A stretch of 64,000 nucleotides of DNA from Pseudomonas parafulva. GTDB lineage: Bacteria > Pseudomonadota > Gammaproteobacteria > Pseudomonadales > Pseudomonadaceae. This document shows, one piece after another, positions 47,031 to 56,653 of the stretch (position 1 is its first letter; the number at the start of each line of letters is the position of its first letter). The stretch is from positions 5,022,001-5,086,000 of the forward strand of contig NZ_CP009747.1 in assembly GCF_000800255.1 (NCBI RefSeq), written 5' to 3'. The position numbers were made by a program, and so were the translations under genes. The notes beneath the pieces were generated by a model. That model saw only the letters and a list, made by a program, of their open reading frames with translations. It made no database searches and was not told the DNA's origin.

Positions 47031-47228
47031 ATGCACGTGTTCAATGTTCAAGGCATGACCTGCGGCCACTGCGTCAAGGCGGTGACCCAGGCGATTCAGG
47101 CGGTGGACGCAGCAGCCCAGGTGGAGGTGGATCTGCCGGGGCGTCAGGTGAAGGTGCAGAGCGAATCGCCTGCCGAGCGGATCGTCGCGGCGATCGTGGA
47201 GGAGGGGTATCAGGCGCAGCTAGCCTGA
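47031..47228 (+). CDS. copZ: Copper chaperone CopZ
   Basis: Ferredoxin-like heavy-metal-associated domain of 65 residues with the Cu+-binding GMTCGHC (C11/C14). It carries Cu+ in the cytoplasm to CopA and may pass it to CueR. AGGAGG precedes the ATG by 7 bases, and a CueR-type promoter lies about 30 bases further up. Monocistronic; followed by a strong hairpin. Confidence 0.95.
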   Translation: MHVFNVQGMTCGHCVKAVTQAIQAVDAAAQVEVDLPGRQVKVQSESPAERIVAAIVEEGYQAQLA

Positions 47229-47234
47229 CAGCGC

Positions 47235-47279
47235 GGGGCACGGGCGCAGTGGCCAGTGGCCTTGCTGCGGCCGTGCCCC
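47235..47279. terminator. Long-armed hairpin after copZ
   Basis: GGGGCACGG (47235-47243) pairs with CCGTGCCCC (47271-47279), and the interior can fold further (GCAG/CTGC, GGCCA/TGGCC). It lies between copZ and the convergent 555-residue gene, as expected for a bidirectional terminator, though there is no T-run. Confidence 0.6.
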
Positions 47280-47284
47280 ACGGC

Positions 47285-48952
47285 TCAGGCCGGGACGTTG
47301 TAGCGCAGGTAGCGCCCCACGTGGATCCGACCGTTGTTCACGCTCATCGAATAGCTGACATACACCGTACGTCCTCGGTTGGCGGCGATCCAGGCGGCGG
47401 GAATCGTCCAGTCCAGGTGCGTCTGGCCGTCGCTGCCGTAGTACAGGATCGGCGAATCCTGCTGCCAGCCCGACTCAGGGTGGTACCAGCGCACTACCGT
47501 GCGAAACGCACGCGTGCCAGGTCGGGGAATGCGCAACGTGTTGCTGTTGAGCATGAACGGTGGCGGCATGGACTGGAAGGGCGCGTCGTAGTCCTTGACC
47601 TGAACGCGATAGAACTGCGAGGCGTTTATCCGGCCATTGGGCTCGGTGACCACGGTGTAGTTCACGTTGGCGAAATGGCCGACGGTGTCGATGACTTCGA
47701 TGGAGCGGATCTTGAATTCCATCGGGCCGATGGCGCGAACCGTCTGCACCGCCGTGTTCCAGACCACGTTGTTCGACCAGCTCACCCTGACCGTATGCCC
47801 CACGCGCATCCCGGTGTAGGCCGGCACTACCACCGTCGCTTCTCCACCGCGATTGGCGAGTAGCCAGTGATAGTCGAGCATGCCATTTTGCAGGTCCCTC
47901 ACAGTGGGCGCCGGCAGGAACAGTTGCTCGGTGGATTCGTTGACCTGCACCGTCGCGACGGATGAGGTCATGGTCTGGCCGCCGCGGGTCACCACGAAGC
48001 TCACGCTCACCTGGCGGTCCTTGTTCTCCCGCGCCCAACCCAGATCCACCGTGATAGTCATCGGACCGATGCCGACCACTCGCTCGGTCTTCTGCCGATT
48101 GGCTGCGCCCTGCCAGAGCAGGGTGACGGAGTCGCCCACCTGCATACCGTAGTCCGGCACCAGTACATCCAGTCGATTCAGGCCTCTGAGGTCGATCAGC
48201 GTGACCCGTGAGCCGTTGGCCCTGACAGTGGGTGCTGCCAATTGCACCCGGACCTGGGTAGGGCGTGCCTGGCGGGAGTAGTTATCAACGAAGTCGCGAA
48301 TGTCGTAAGTCACCGGCACGGTGCCTTGGGTGCCCACCATCATCACGACCGCTGCGGGAATCACCACCGACTCGGGAATCGAGGGGTTGGTTACCTTGGG
48401 GTGATTCACCGGCACGCCGCCCCAGTAGACGATCAGTTCGTCACCGACTTTCTTGTTCAACCAGCGCGGCACCTGCACTCGAACGGTGGCATCCAGGTTG
48501 GTGACGGGATTCGGCGTAACGGTGCACGGTGTGAGGCGACTGTTGTAGGGCGGTTGCATATCCGGGCCAGCGCCGCCTGGTACCTGAGTGTTCACTGCGA
48601 TCGTGCGCACAGGGCTGCGCTCCGGCGGCTCGCCGGAGACTTTGTCCTCATAGGTGTAGAAGACCCGTCCCGACGGAGGTTGGACGCGGCTGACCGGTAC
48701 CGAGAACTGAAGGCGCGGGTTACCGACCATGCTGCCGTCAATGATGATGGTCTGTACCGGCACATCGTTCCAGTACAGGATCACTTCATCACCGATCTTG
48801 GGCACGGTGGCCATCGACGCGTGCAGCCGCACGGGCCGTTTGAGTAACTCGTAGTTGATCCCTAATCGTGGGTTCGCCGGGCTGTCGTAGAGGTCGGTGA
48901 AGTAGAGTTCGGCCACAGCTTCGATATCTGGCCTGCCATTTGATGAGTTCAT
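47285..48952 (-). CDS. Five-module repeat protein of unknown function
   Basis: Protein of 555 residues without a signal peptide or TM helix. I see tandem modules of about 100-115 residues. Four share a core G-(D/H)-x-(V/L)-x-(V/L)-x-W: G54-W61, G170-W177, G273-W280 and G385-W392. A final, shorter module (about 466-555) keeps only part of it. The modules look like all-beta, Ig-like sandwiches. This is a known style in Pseudomonas and related Ig-like repeat proteins, but I cannot name a family or function. AGGAG lies 6 bases before the ATG. It stands alone between copZ and a drug exporter; secretion would need a non-Sec route. Confidence 0.8.
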   Translation of the reverse strand: MNSSNGRPDIEAVAELYFTDLYDSPANPRLGINYELLKRPVRLHASMATVPKIGDEVILYWNDVPVQTIIIDGSMVGNPRLQFSVPVSRVQPPSGRVFYTYEDKVSGEPPERSPVRTIAVNTQVPGGAGPDMQPPYNSRLTPCTVTPNPVTNLDATVRVQVPRWLNKKVGDELIVYWGGVPVNHPKVTNPSIPESVVIPAAVVMMVGTQGTVPVTYDIRDFVDNYSRQARPTQVRVQLAAPTVRANGSRVTLIDLRGLNRLDVLVPDYGMQVGDSVTLLWQGAANRQKTERVVGIGPMTITVDLGWARENKDRQVSVSFVVTRGGQTMTSSVATVQVNESTEQLFLPAPTVRDLQNGMLDYHWLLANRGGEATVVVPAYTGMRVGHTVRVSWSNNVVWNTAVQTVRAIGPMEFKIRSIEVIDTVGHFANVNYTVVTEPNGRINASQFYRVQVKDYDAPFQSMPPPFMLNSNTLRIPRPGTRAFRTVVRWYHPESGWQQDSPILYYGSDGQTHLDWTIPAAWIAANRGRTVYVSYSMSVNNGRIHVGRYLRYNVPA

Positions 48953-49163
48953 GCCGTGCTCCTGATCGCGGGATCGGTCTGGGGGCGCGATGACATCGAA
49001 CGGTGCAGGTGCCAGTCATCGCCTTCGATCAGGATGCTATGACCCGCTGGATGGGGTGTAACCTGGCATTTTTATCAGGAGGAGCCGGGCGCTCGGCGAA
49101 TCGTCAGGTTTTACTGGCATGGCGAATGGGTGGCTGTAGACTAGCGGCTTTGCTTAGCCTGCT

Positions 49164-50357
49164 ATGGATTTTTTAATGAACCTGCGAACGGTGATGATCC
49201 TGGGCGCCTTGAGTGCGTTCGGGCCTTTGGCAATCGACTTCTACCTGCCTGCTTTTCCGGCGATGGCACAGGCCTTCGCGACCGACGAGCGGCAGATCCA
49301 GACGACCTTGGCCGTCTACTTCCTCGGGCTGTCGATCGGTCAGTTGGCCTATGGCCCCGCGGCGGATCGCTTCGGACGGCGCAAGCCGCTGTTGTTCGGC
49401 GTGGGGCTGTTCACGCTGGCTTCACTGGCCTGCGCTTACGCGCCCAACCTTCAGACCTTGGTGATGGCGCGGTTCGTTCAGGCGCTTGGTGGCTGTGCGG
49501 GCATGGTGCTGTCGCGGGCCATCGTCAGTGACAAATGCGATGCCGTGGCCTCGGCCAAGGTGTTCTCGCAACTCATGCTGGTCATGGGCCTCGCGCCGAT
49601 CCTGGCGCCCATGCTGGGCGGTGCGCTGGTCAACGTCGCCGGCTGGCAGTCGATCTTCCTGTCGTTGAGCCTGTTCAGCGCAGCGGCGCTGCTGGCGGTG
49701 GTGCTGGGACTGCCGGAAAGCCTGCCGGCGCATGTGCCGCGTCAGCCGCTGTCCGGTGCGCTGCGCCAATACCTGCGGCTGGCGCGCGATCCGCTGTTCA
49801 TCGGTCATGCGCTGACCGGTGGGGTCGCGATCGCCGGCATGTTCGCCTACATCGCCGGTTCTCCGTTCGTGTTCATCAAGCTTTATGGCGTGCCCGCCGA
49901 GCACTACGGCTGGCTGTTCGGCATCAACGCGGCGGGCTTCATCCTGGTCGCCCAGTTCAATGCGCGCCTGCTGTCCAGGCGCCCGCCGGGATGGCTGCTG
50001 GTGCGTGCGGTCTGGGTGTACCTGTTGGCAGGGCTGGCTTTGCTGATGGTGTCGGCGCTGCATCCGGCGGCACTCTGGCCACTGTTGCTGCCGCTGTTCG
50101 TGTGTATCGCGAGCCTGGGCTGCATCATTCCCAATGCCTCGGCCTGCGCCATGAATGGGCAGGGTGCCCGGGCAGGCAGCGCCTCGGCTTTGCTGGGCTG
50201 CCTGCAATTCAGTGTCGCTGCAATGGCTGCGGCGCTGGTGGGTGTGCTGCATGACGGCAGCGCTGTGCCGATGTCGCTGGTGATCAGTCTGTGCGGCCTG
50301 CTGGTGGTCAGCGTCGCGCTGCTGACTCGACGCCGCCAGGCGAAGGCGCCTGCATGA
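49164..50357 (+). CDS. bcr: Bcr/CflA family drug-resistance transporter
   Basis: Major facilitator (DHA1, 12 TM) of 397 residues. Recognised by the N-terminal LGALSAFGPLAIDFYLPAFP, motif A between TM2 and TM3 (GPAADRFGRRKPLL) and the central LPESLP. It exports drugs or metabolites using the proton gradient; E. coli Bcr exports bicyclomycin and related compounds. The start is not decided by a ribosome-binding site: ATG 49164 is given, ATG 49176 is equally plausible. The last 50 bases overlap the end of the next small gene on the other strand. Confidence 0.92.
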   Translation: MDFLMNLRTVMILGALSAFGPLAIDFYLPAFPAMAQAFATDERQIQTTLAVYFLGLSIGQLAYGPAADRFGRRKPLLFGVGLFTLASLACAYAPNLQTLVMARFVQALGGCAGMVLSRAIVSDKCDAVASAKVFSQLMLVMGLAPILAPMLGGALVNVAGWQSIFLSLSLFSAAALLAVVLGLPESLPAHVPRQPLSGALRQYLRLARDPLFIGHALTGGVAIAGMFAYIAGSPFVFIKLYGVPAEHYGWLFGINAAGFILVAQFNARLLSRRPPGWLLVRAVWVYLLAGLALLMVSALHPAALWPLLLPLFVCIASLGCIIPNASACAMNGQGARAGSASALLGCLQFSVAAMAAALVGVLHDGSAVPMSLVISLCGLLVVSVALLTRRRQAKAPA

Positions 50358-50505
50358 GACTGTGGGGTGCATTCAGACGCGCCTGCAGCGAGGCGACGAA
50401 GGCGCGCGCCTCCACCTCGCTGCGAAATCCCACCACCTGTTGATCGAGCTGAACCTGCCAGGGGCAGGTCCGATGGTGATTCGAAGCACTGACGACAATC
50501 TTCAT
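50308..50505 (-). CDS. Small hypothetical protein
   Basis: Protein of 65 residues, cytoplasmic-looking: a beta-rich start (MKIVVSASNHHRTCPWQVQLDQQVVGFRSE) then a helix (VEARAFVASLQARLNA). It resembles small DUF2188-like proteins in layout only. GAGGA lies 8 bases before the ATG, which makes it a credible gene. It overlaps the 3' end of bcr on the opposite strand. Function unknown. Confidence 0.6.
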   Translation of the reverse strand: MKIVVSASNHHRTCPWQVQLDQQVVGFRSEVEARAFVASLQARLNAPHSLMQAPSPGGVESAARR

Positions 50506-51012
50506 GGCGGCGTCCTCGTGTGGATGTGACGGCGGGACATGAGTTTAGTCCGACTGAGGTGCGCCGCCAGGCGCGGCACGCGACTGCTGACCGATGGTCA
50601 TGGTCTGGCAGCTCGATGAACCTTCGCATTTGCATGCACTACTTATGGAATCCGACTGTCGGCATTGTTCCTGGTCTACGAACCGATGCGCGGCCGGGAA
50701 GGCCCGTGTCCTTGAACGCAGAGCGAATGCCCCGAATCCCGACCTTCTTTCTATTTTTCCTACCTTGCAGAGGGTACTGCCACCCTCGTTCGCCGGGCTT
50801 CCCTATAGCCACCAGCTCCCTCTAGTGCAGGGGTTCTGGCGGCTTATACTTGCCCGCGCAGGCAATGCAGACAGAGCGATTTCCCTCTCAGACTGCAGTG
50901 TCGAACGTTGCGTCTGAACTCACCGGTCCCATGTGCCGCCACTGCGGGCGATGCTGGGTGCCATGGATGGCCATCGGACAAGAAACATGACTTTGCAGGG
51001 AGTGGATGGAGC
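50506..51012. other. Intergenic region without a convincing gene
   Basis: About 507 bases between the divergent starts of the 65-residue gene and the ArsR-like regulator. Possible readings here are short, lack ribosome-binding sites and have uneven codon use. The stretch around 50720-50850 is T- and C-rich and less GC-biased than its surroundings. It must hold the promoters of the two flanking genes. A -10-like TATACT occurs near 50846, but no matching -35 is convincing. A decayed gene is possible. Confidence 0.5.
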
Positions 51013-51726
51013 ATGAAAGCAGTCAGCAGTATCAGCCAGATCGCCGGCCTGATGGCCGAGCCCAAACGCAGTGCGATGCTCTGGGCCCTCATCGATGGCT
51101 CGGCCCGGCATGCAGACGAGTTGGCTTCGATGATAGGCGTGACACCTTCCTCGGCTTGTGCCCACCTGTCTCTATTGTCGTCTGCCGGTCTGTTGCGGCT
51201 GGAAGCGCGCGGGCGCAAGCGCTATTTCCGCCTGGCGACGCCTGAGGTGGTGGCGGCGGTCGAGGCTTTGGCCAGCGTGCAACTGGGCAGTCGCGCGGAG
51301 AACCTGGCCTCGATCAAGCCGCTGCAGGTGCCGGTGTCACTGCGCCGGGCGCGTCGGTGCGGTGATCACCTGGGCGGCGAGCTGGCGGCTGACCTGTACC
51401 GGCGCATGGCGTGTGCGGGGTGGTTGGAAGGCAGTCAATTGCAGGCCAGCGTCAGCGCTGAGGGACGTGTGCAACTGGCGCAGATCGGCGTCTACATCGA
51501 TGCGCTGGCACCGCGCCAACGCGGCAGATGCGAAATCTGCCATTGCAGCGAATGGAGCGACAGCAGCGCCCATTTGGGCGGTGCGCTCGGCCAGGCGCTG
51601 CTCAGTCTGTTCCTGCAGTCGGGGTGGATACGTGAACAGGAGGGCACCCGAACCCTGAAGCTCTCGACACTCGGTGTGCAGGAAATCAATCGCATCGCTA
51701 ACGTTCCCGCCTTGCAGGTGGGTTGA
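51013..51726 (+). CDS. ArsR-family transcriptional regulator
   Basis: Regulator of 237 residues with an N-terminal winged helix of ArsR type (about 1-75; ISQIAGLMAEPKRSAMLWAL, ADELASMIGVTPSSACAHLSLL). A C-terminal extension of about 150 residues is atypical for small metal-sensing ArsR proteins. It includes a cysteine cluster GRCEICHCSEW (about 171-181) that may bind metal or be redox-active. The effector and targets are unknown; the neighbouring genes give no clue. GGGAG lies upstream of the ATG at 51013. Confidence 0.85.
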   Translation: MKAVSSISQIAGLMAEPKRSAMLWALIDGSARHADELASMIGVTPSSACAHLSLLSSAGLLRLEARGRKRYFRLATPEVVAAVEALASVQLGSRAENLASIKPLQVPVSLRRARRCGDHLGGELAADLYRRMACAGWLEGSQLQASVSAEGRVQLAQIGVYIDALAPRQRGRCEICHCSEWSDSSAHLGGALGQALLSLFLQSGWIREQEGTRTLKLSTLGVQEINRIANVPALQVG

Positions 51727-51749
51727 AGTGCAAGGCGGCCAGGTTCGAA

Positions 51750-52712
<963 letters not shown>

Positions 52713-52792
52713 TCAGTCACGGTTGGCCGACATTCTACAGGCCTGGACGCGCGGCGACAGGCCGGGGGCTGACTGGCAACCCCCGGCCAGGC

Positions 52793-54148
52793 TCAGCCGT
52801 TGATCAAGGCGGCGGCGGCCTGGCGGTGGTCGGCGATCAGCTTCTGCACATCCAGTCCTTCGATCTGGCCATCGATCACCCGCCATTGCCCGGCCACCAT
52901 CACCCGGTCCGCTCGGTCTGCCGCGCACAGCAGCAAGGCCGAGAGCGGGTCATGGCTGCCGGAGAAACGCAGCTCGTCGAGTTTGAACAGTGCCAGGTCG
53001 GCCTGCTTGCCGACGGCCAGTTCACCGATGTCATCCCTGCCCAGCAATTGTGCCGAGCCCCGGGCGGCCCAGTTCAGCGCCCGCTGCGGGGTGATCTGTT
53101 CGGCGCCGTAGCGCAGGCGCTGCAGATACAGGGCCTGGCGCGCTTCGAGGAGCATGTTGGAGGCATCGTTGGAGGCCGAGCCGTCCACGCCCAGGCCCAC
53201 GATCGCGCCAGCGGCCTCCAAGTCCGCCGTCGGGCAAATGCCCGAGGCCAAGCGCATGTTCGAGCTCGGGCAATGGCATACGCCGGTACCGGCGTCTGCG
53301 AGTCGGGCGATTTCCTCCGGGTTGAAATGGATGCCGTGGGCCAGCCAGGTGCGTGGGCCAAGCCAACCGACGCTGTCCAGATAGTCCACTGTGCGCAGCC
53401 CGAAGCGTTGCAGGCAGAAGTGTTCCTCGTCGAGGGTTTCGGCCAGGTGGGTATGCAGGCGCACGTCCAGTTCTTCGGCCAGGGCCGCGCTGGCGCGCAT
53501 GATCTGCGGGGTGACGGAAAACGGTGAACACGGCGCCAGGGCGACCTGGATGCGCGCCCCGTCACCTCGCTCGTGGTAGCGGTGGATAAGTCGCTGGCTG
53601 TCGGCCAGGATGGTTTCGCCTTGCTGTACGGTTTGCTGCGGTGGCAGGCCGCCGTCAGCCTGACCCAGGCTCATCGAGCCGCGGGTAAGCATGGCGCGCA
53701 TGCCCAGTTTGCGTACCACCTCGACCTGAATGTCGATGGCGTGCTCCAGTCCGTCGGGGAACAGGTAGTGGTGATCGGCAGCGGTGGTGCAGCCTGAGAG
53801 CAGCAGTTCGGCCAAGGCGACTTCGCTGGCCAATGCCAGGCTGGCTGGGGTCAGGCGTGCCCAGACCGGATAGAGGGTTTGCAACCAGGGAAACAACGGC
53901 TGATTGACCACCGGCGCCCAGGCCCGGGTGAGGGTCTGGTAGAAGTGATGGTGGGTATTGATCAGGCCTGGCAGCACCACGTGTTGGCGGGCATCGAAGA
54001 CCTGCTCGCAGGGTTGTTCGGGCTGTTCGCCCAAGGCCAGCAGTTGGCTGATGCGACCGCTTTCGATGACCAGACCGCCACGGGCATCGGCGTGGTTGGC
54101 AGTAAAGATGGCGAGGGGAGATTTCAACCAGGTACGGGTGGCAGGCAT
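52793..54148 (-). CDS. 8-oxoguanine deaminase-like amidohydrolase
   Basis: Amidohydrolase of 451 residues. The metal site starts with H66-x-H68 (GLINTHHHFYQT); further ligands are in HTHLAET, AHGIHF and the aspartate of GLGVDGSASND. The family includes guanine and 8-oxoguanine deaminases; in Pseudomonas this subgroup (PA0142-like) acts on 8-oxoguanine, so it probably clears an oxidised base to urate. AGAGGAG lies 8 bases before the ATG at 54148. Guanine, isoguanine or s-triazine substrates cannot be excluded from sequence. Confidence 0.85.
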   Translation of the reverse strand: MPATRTWLKSPLAIFTANHADARGGLVIESGRISQLLALGEQPEQPCEQVFDARQHVVLPGLINTHHHFYQTLTRAWAPVVNQPLFPWLQTLYPVWARLTPASLALASEVALAELLLSGCTTAADHHYLFPDGLEHAIDIQVEVVRKLGMRAMLTRGSMSLGQADGGLPPQQTVQQGETILADSQRLIHRYHERGDGARIQVALAPCSPFSVTPQIMRASAALAEELDVRLHTHLAETLDEEHFCLQRFGLRTVDYLDSVGWLGPRTWLAHGIHFNPEEIARLADAGTGVCHCPSSNMRLASGICPTADLEAAGAIVGLGVDGSASNDASNMLLEARQALYLQRLRYGAEQITPQRALNWAARGSAQLLGRDDIGELAVGKQADLALFKLDELRFSGSHDPLSALLLCAADRADRVMVAGQWRVIDGQIEGLDVQKLIADHRQAAAALING

Positions 54149-54268
54149 GGCGCCGGCTCCTCTGAAAATGGGTTCAGGGTTAGCCAGCTCAGTGTTGTCC
54201 TGTCTGCTGATCCAGGTCCGCCGCAAGGCGAGGCATCGAGTCTACTGCCTCGCCCGGCGCCGTTCAAT

Positions 54269-54955
54269 TCACCAGGTCAGGCTGTCGCCTTTGTAGTTGA
54301 TGAAGTGCAGGCCGCCGTGGCCGCTCTGTGCGTTGATCTGGTCGAGCATGCCGCGCGTACTGGTGAACACGTCTATTTCGGCGTTCTCGCCGCCCATGTC
54401 GGTCTTCACCCAACCCGGATGCATGGCCACCACGCTCAAGTCGGAGCGCTGCAGCTCCACCACGAAGCTGTTGATCATCGAGTTCAAGGCGGCCTTGCTC
54501 GCCTTGTACAGGCAGATTTCATTACCGTCCGGGCTGGTCACGCTGCCCAGACCTGAGCTCATGAAGGCCAGCACGCCGGTGTTTTGCCGAATGTGCCCGA
54601 CCAGGCGACGGGCCACGCGGATCGGTGCGACGGCATTGGTCATGAACAAGGCGCCAATGTCTTCGTTCTGAACGGCTTCCAGATCCTGGGGCAGAGGGCC
54701 CATGACGCCGGCGTTGATGAACACCAGGTCGAACGTTTCGCCCTGCAGCCGCTGCGTGAGGCCGTCGAGCAGGGTGGTGTCATTCATTTCCAGGGACTCG
54801 ATGCGCACCCCCGCAACGTCGGCCAGAGCGCCGGGTTTGTGCGCGTCACGCACGGTGGCGGTGACATTCCAGCCGTCTTCGCGCAGACGTTGTACCAGGC
54901 CAAGACCCAGCCCGCGAGACGCACCGATGATGAGGGCATGTTTGCTGGTGGACAT
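54269..54955 (-). CDS. Short-chain dehydrogenase/reductase
   Basis: SDR of 228 residues with cofactor motif GASRGLGLG (about 10-19), NAG (INAGVMG) and catalytic Y-x3-K in YKASK. The active-site serine is in FMSSGLGS. It resembles the CsgA/C-factor-type classical SDRs; substrate unknown. GGAG lies five bases before the ATG at 54955; the longer reading extends into the intergenic region without support. It is transcribed towards the amidohydrolase, separated by about 120 bases. Confidence 0.87.
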   Translation of the reverse strand: MSTSKHALIIGASRGLGLGLVQRLREDGWNVTATVRDAHKPGALADVAGVRIESLEMNDTTLLDGLTQRLQGETFDLVFINAGVMGPLPQDLEAVQNEDIGALFMTNAVAPIRVARRLVGHIRQNTGVLAFMSSGLGSVTSPDGNEICLYKASKAALNSMINSFVVELQRSDLSVVAMHPGWVKTDMGGENAEIDVFTSTRGMLDQINAQSGHGGLHFINYKGDSLTW

Positions 54956-55095
54956 AGGAGCTCCAAGATCGTTTGAACGAAGGGCGCAGGATACCCCAGG
55001 CCAGCACTCGCAGGGCAGCAACGGCAAGTGATCAAAAAATGATCGAAGTTGCGCATGCCTTGTGCTCAAAGGGGTGCAGGCTATTCGCGCACCGC

Positions 55096-55291
55096 TTATC
55101 CACAGGCTGCTCCACAGTTATTGTGTGAAAGCAGTGTGGTATTGAACGGCTCGGTCGATGGGTCGGTTTGTGGATAAATACAGAGGGTTCAGTGGTTTGC
55201 GACTGTCATCAAATCGTGATCAAAATATGTACAGTTGGCTGCGGCCATTGCAGGACTAGGTCTGCAGTGAAATACCCCAAGCTTATCCACA
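55096..55291. promoter_or_regulatory. Cluster of three perfect DnaA boxes
   Basis: TTATCCACA occurs at 55096-55104 and 55283-55291 on the plus strand and at 55169-55177 on the minus strand. All lie in the 365-base gap between the SDR and YigZ-family genes, which is A+T-rich for this genome and otherwise contains no gene I can see. These are exact matches to the DnaA consensus. The spacing suggests a DnaA-binding locus, for example a titration or reactivation site. It is not an origin by itself: no dnaA, dnaN or DUE-like repeat is near. Confidence 0.75.
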
Positions 55292-55320
55292 GGCAGGCCA
55301 ACAGTATTTGTGGGCAGCTT

Positions 55321-55905
55321 TCAGCAGCGCTCAAGGCGGATTCGGCCCCGGCTCAGGTCTGCCAACTGTTGAGCCAGGGTGCTGAGGTGCGCCTCGCCCA
55401 ACGCCACGCGCAGATCGACGCCATTGGCGGTGAATTGTTCGTCCAGCACCAGACCCTCGACCTCACCCAGGCGCAGTTTGAGCAGGGCCAGCTCGCTGAA
55501 CGTGCAACTGCAGTTGAATTGGCTGCGCTGCACCAGTTCGCGTTTCGGCGCCTGCTGCAGGCACTTGTTGGCGCCGCCGCCGTAGGCACGCGCCAGGCCA
55601 CCGGTGCCGAGCTGAATGCCGCCGTACCAGCGGATCACCAGCACCACGACCTGATCGCAGTCCTGTGCCTCGATCGCGGCGAGGATGGGTCGGCCAGCGG
55701 TGCCGCCCGGTTCGCCATCGTCGCTGCTGCGGTACTGCGGGCCGAGTTTCCAGGCCCAGCAGTTATGCGTCGCGGTAGGGTCGCTGTGACGCTCGATGAA
55801 GGTCATGGCCTCGGCCACGCTGGTGATCGGGCCGGCGAGGGTGACGAAGCGGCTTTTGCGGATGTCTTCGCGTAATTCGCAGACGTCGAGCAGAGTTGAA
55901 GGCAT
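55321..55905 (-). CDS. YigZ/IMPACT family protein
   Basis: Protein of 194 residues of the UPF0029/YigZ family. The N-terminal domain is recognisable by KSRFVTLAGPITSVAEAM, HNCWAWKLG, SDDGEPGGTAGRPIL and IRWYGGIQLGTGGLARAY, which is related to IMPACT and to ribosomal-S5-like folds. A small C-terminal domain follows. Function in bacteria is unclear; links to translation or nucleic-acid binding have been proposed. Ten bases separate it from the upstream TetR gene's stop, so they may be cotranscribed. Confidence 0.9.
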   Translation of the reverse strand: MPSTLLDVCELREDIRKSRFVTLAGPITSVAEAMTFIERHSDPTATHNCWAWKLGPQYRSSDDGEPGGTAGRPILAAIEAQDCDQVVVLVIRWYGGIQLGTGGLARAYGGGANKCLQQAPKRELVQRSQFNCSCTFSELALLKLRLGEVEGLVLDEQFTANGVDLRVALGEAHLSTLAQQLADLSRGRIRLERC

Positions 55906-55915
55906 AAGTTGGCGA

Positions 55916-56581
55916 TCAGGCGGCCGCGGTGGTGATGCCGCAGCCTTTGAGAATGATGTGGATAAGATTGTTACTGGCGTCTTCCATGTCCTGCTTGGTC
56001 AGGCGGCTGCGCCCGGTGACCTGGCAGATCTGGGTGGCGAAGTCGGCATAGTGCTGGGTGCTGCTCCAGAGCAGGAAAATCAGGTGTACCGGATCGACCG
56101 GATCCATCTTGCCGGCCTCGATCCAGGCCTGGAACACGGCAGCGCGGCCGCGGAACCATTCGCGGTAGTCGGCACTGAAGTAATCGGTCAGGCATTGTCC
56201 GCCGCTGATCACTTCCATGGCGAAGATCCGCGAGGCCTGGGGATTGCGCCGCGAATACTCCATCTTGGTGCGGATGTACTGGTCCAGCGCCTGGGCCGGA
56301 TCGTCCTCGACGCTCAAAGCGTTGAAGGTGCTGTCCCATAATTCGATGATATTGCTCAGCACCGCGATGTACAGGCCGAGCTTGTTAGTGAAGTAGTAGT
56401 GCAGGTTGGCTTTGGGCAGGTTGGCCTTCAGCGCGATGGTGTTCATGCTGGTGCCCTTGAAACCATGGCGGGCGAACTCGTCTTCGGCCGCCTGGATGAT
56501 AGCCTGTTCGTTCTTCTGGCGAATGCGGCCGGCGGGTTTGCCCGAGGCGGAGAGGCGGTGCGCAGGGACTTCGAGTGTCAT
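55916..56581 (-). CDS. TetR-family regulator (RutR-like)
   Basis: Repressor of 221 residues. N-terminal helix-turn-helix (about 25-70; AEDEFARHGFKGTSMNTIALKANLPKANLHYYF split across two helices) and a C-terminal ligand domain of the RutR type (EVISGGQCLTDYF, WIEAGKMDPVDP). RutR-like proteins respond to pyrimidines such as uracil and thymine. Since beta-alanine is a product of uracil breakdown, control of the adjacent bauA-mmsA genes or of pyrimidine catabolism is a reasonable inference. The ATG at 56581 gives the normal family length; the ribosome-binding site is weak. Confidence 0.87.
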   Translation of the reverse strand: MTLEVPAHRLSASGKPAGRIRQKNEQAIIQAAEDEFARHGFKGTSMNTIALKANLPKANLHYYFTNKLGLYIAVLSNIIELWDSTFNALSVEDDPAQALDQYIRTKMEYSRRNPQASRIFAMEVISGGQCLTDYFSADYREWFRGRAAVFQAWIEAGKMDPVDPVHLIFLLWSSTQHYADFATQICQVTGRSRLTKQDMEDASNNLIHIILKGCGITTAAA

Positions 56582-56653
56582 GGACGATTCCGTACAGGTT
56601 CTGTGGGCAACGGCTGTCGGACAGATTACCTGCCTGTGCAGAAGTGACAAGGG

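Noticed and set aside
54956..55320. Chromosomal or plasmid replication origin at the DnaA boxes
   Set aside because: There is no dnaA, dnaN, gyrB or rep gene near, no iteron array and no clear unwinding element. A DnaA-binding regulatory site is a more modest reading.
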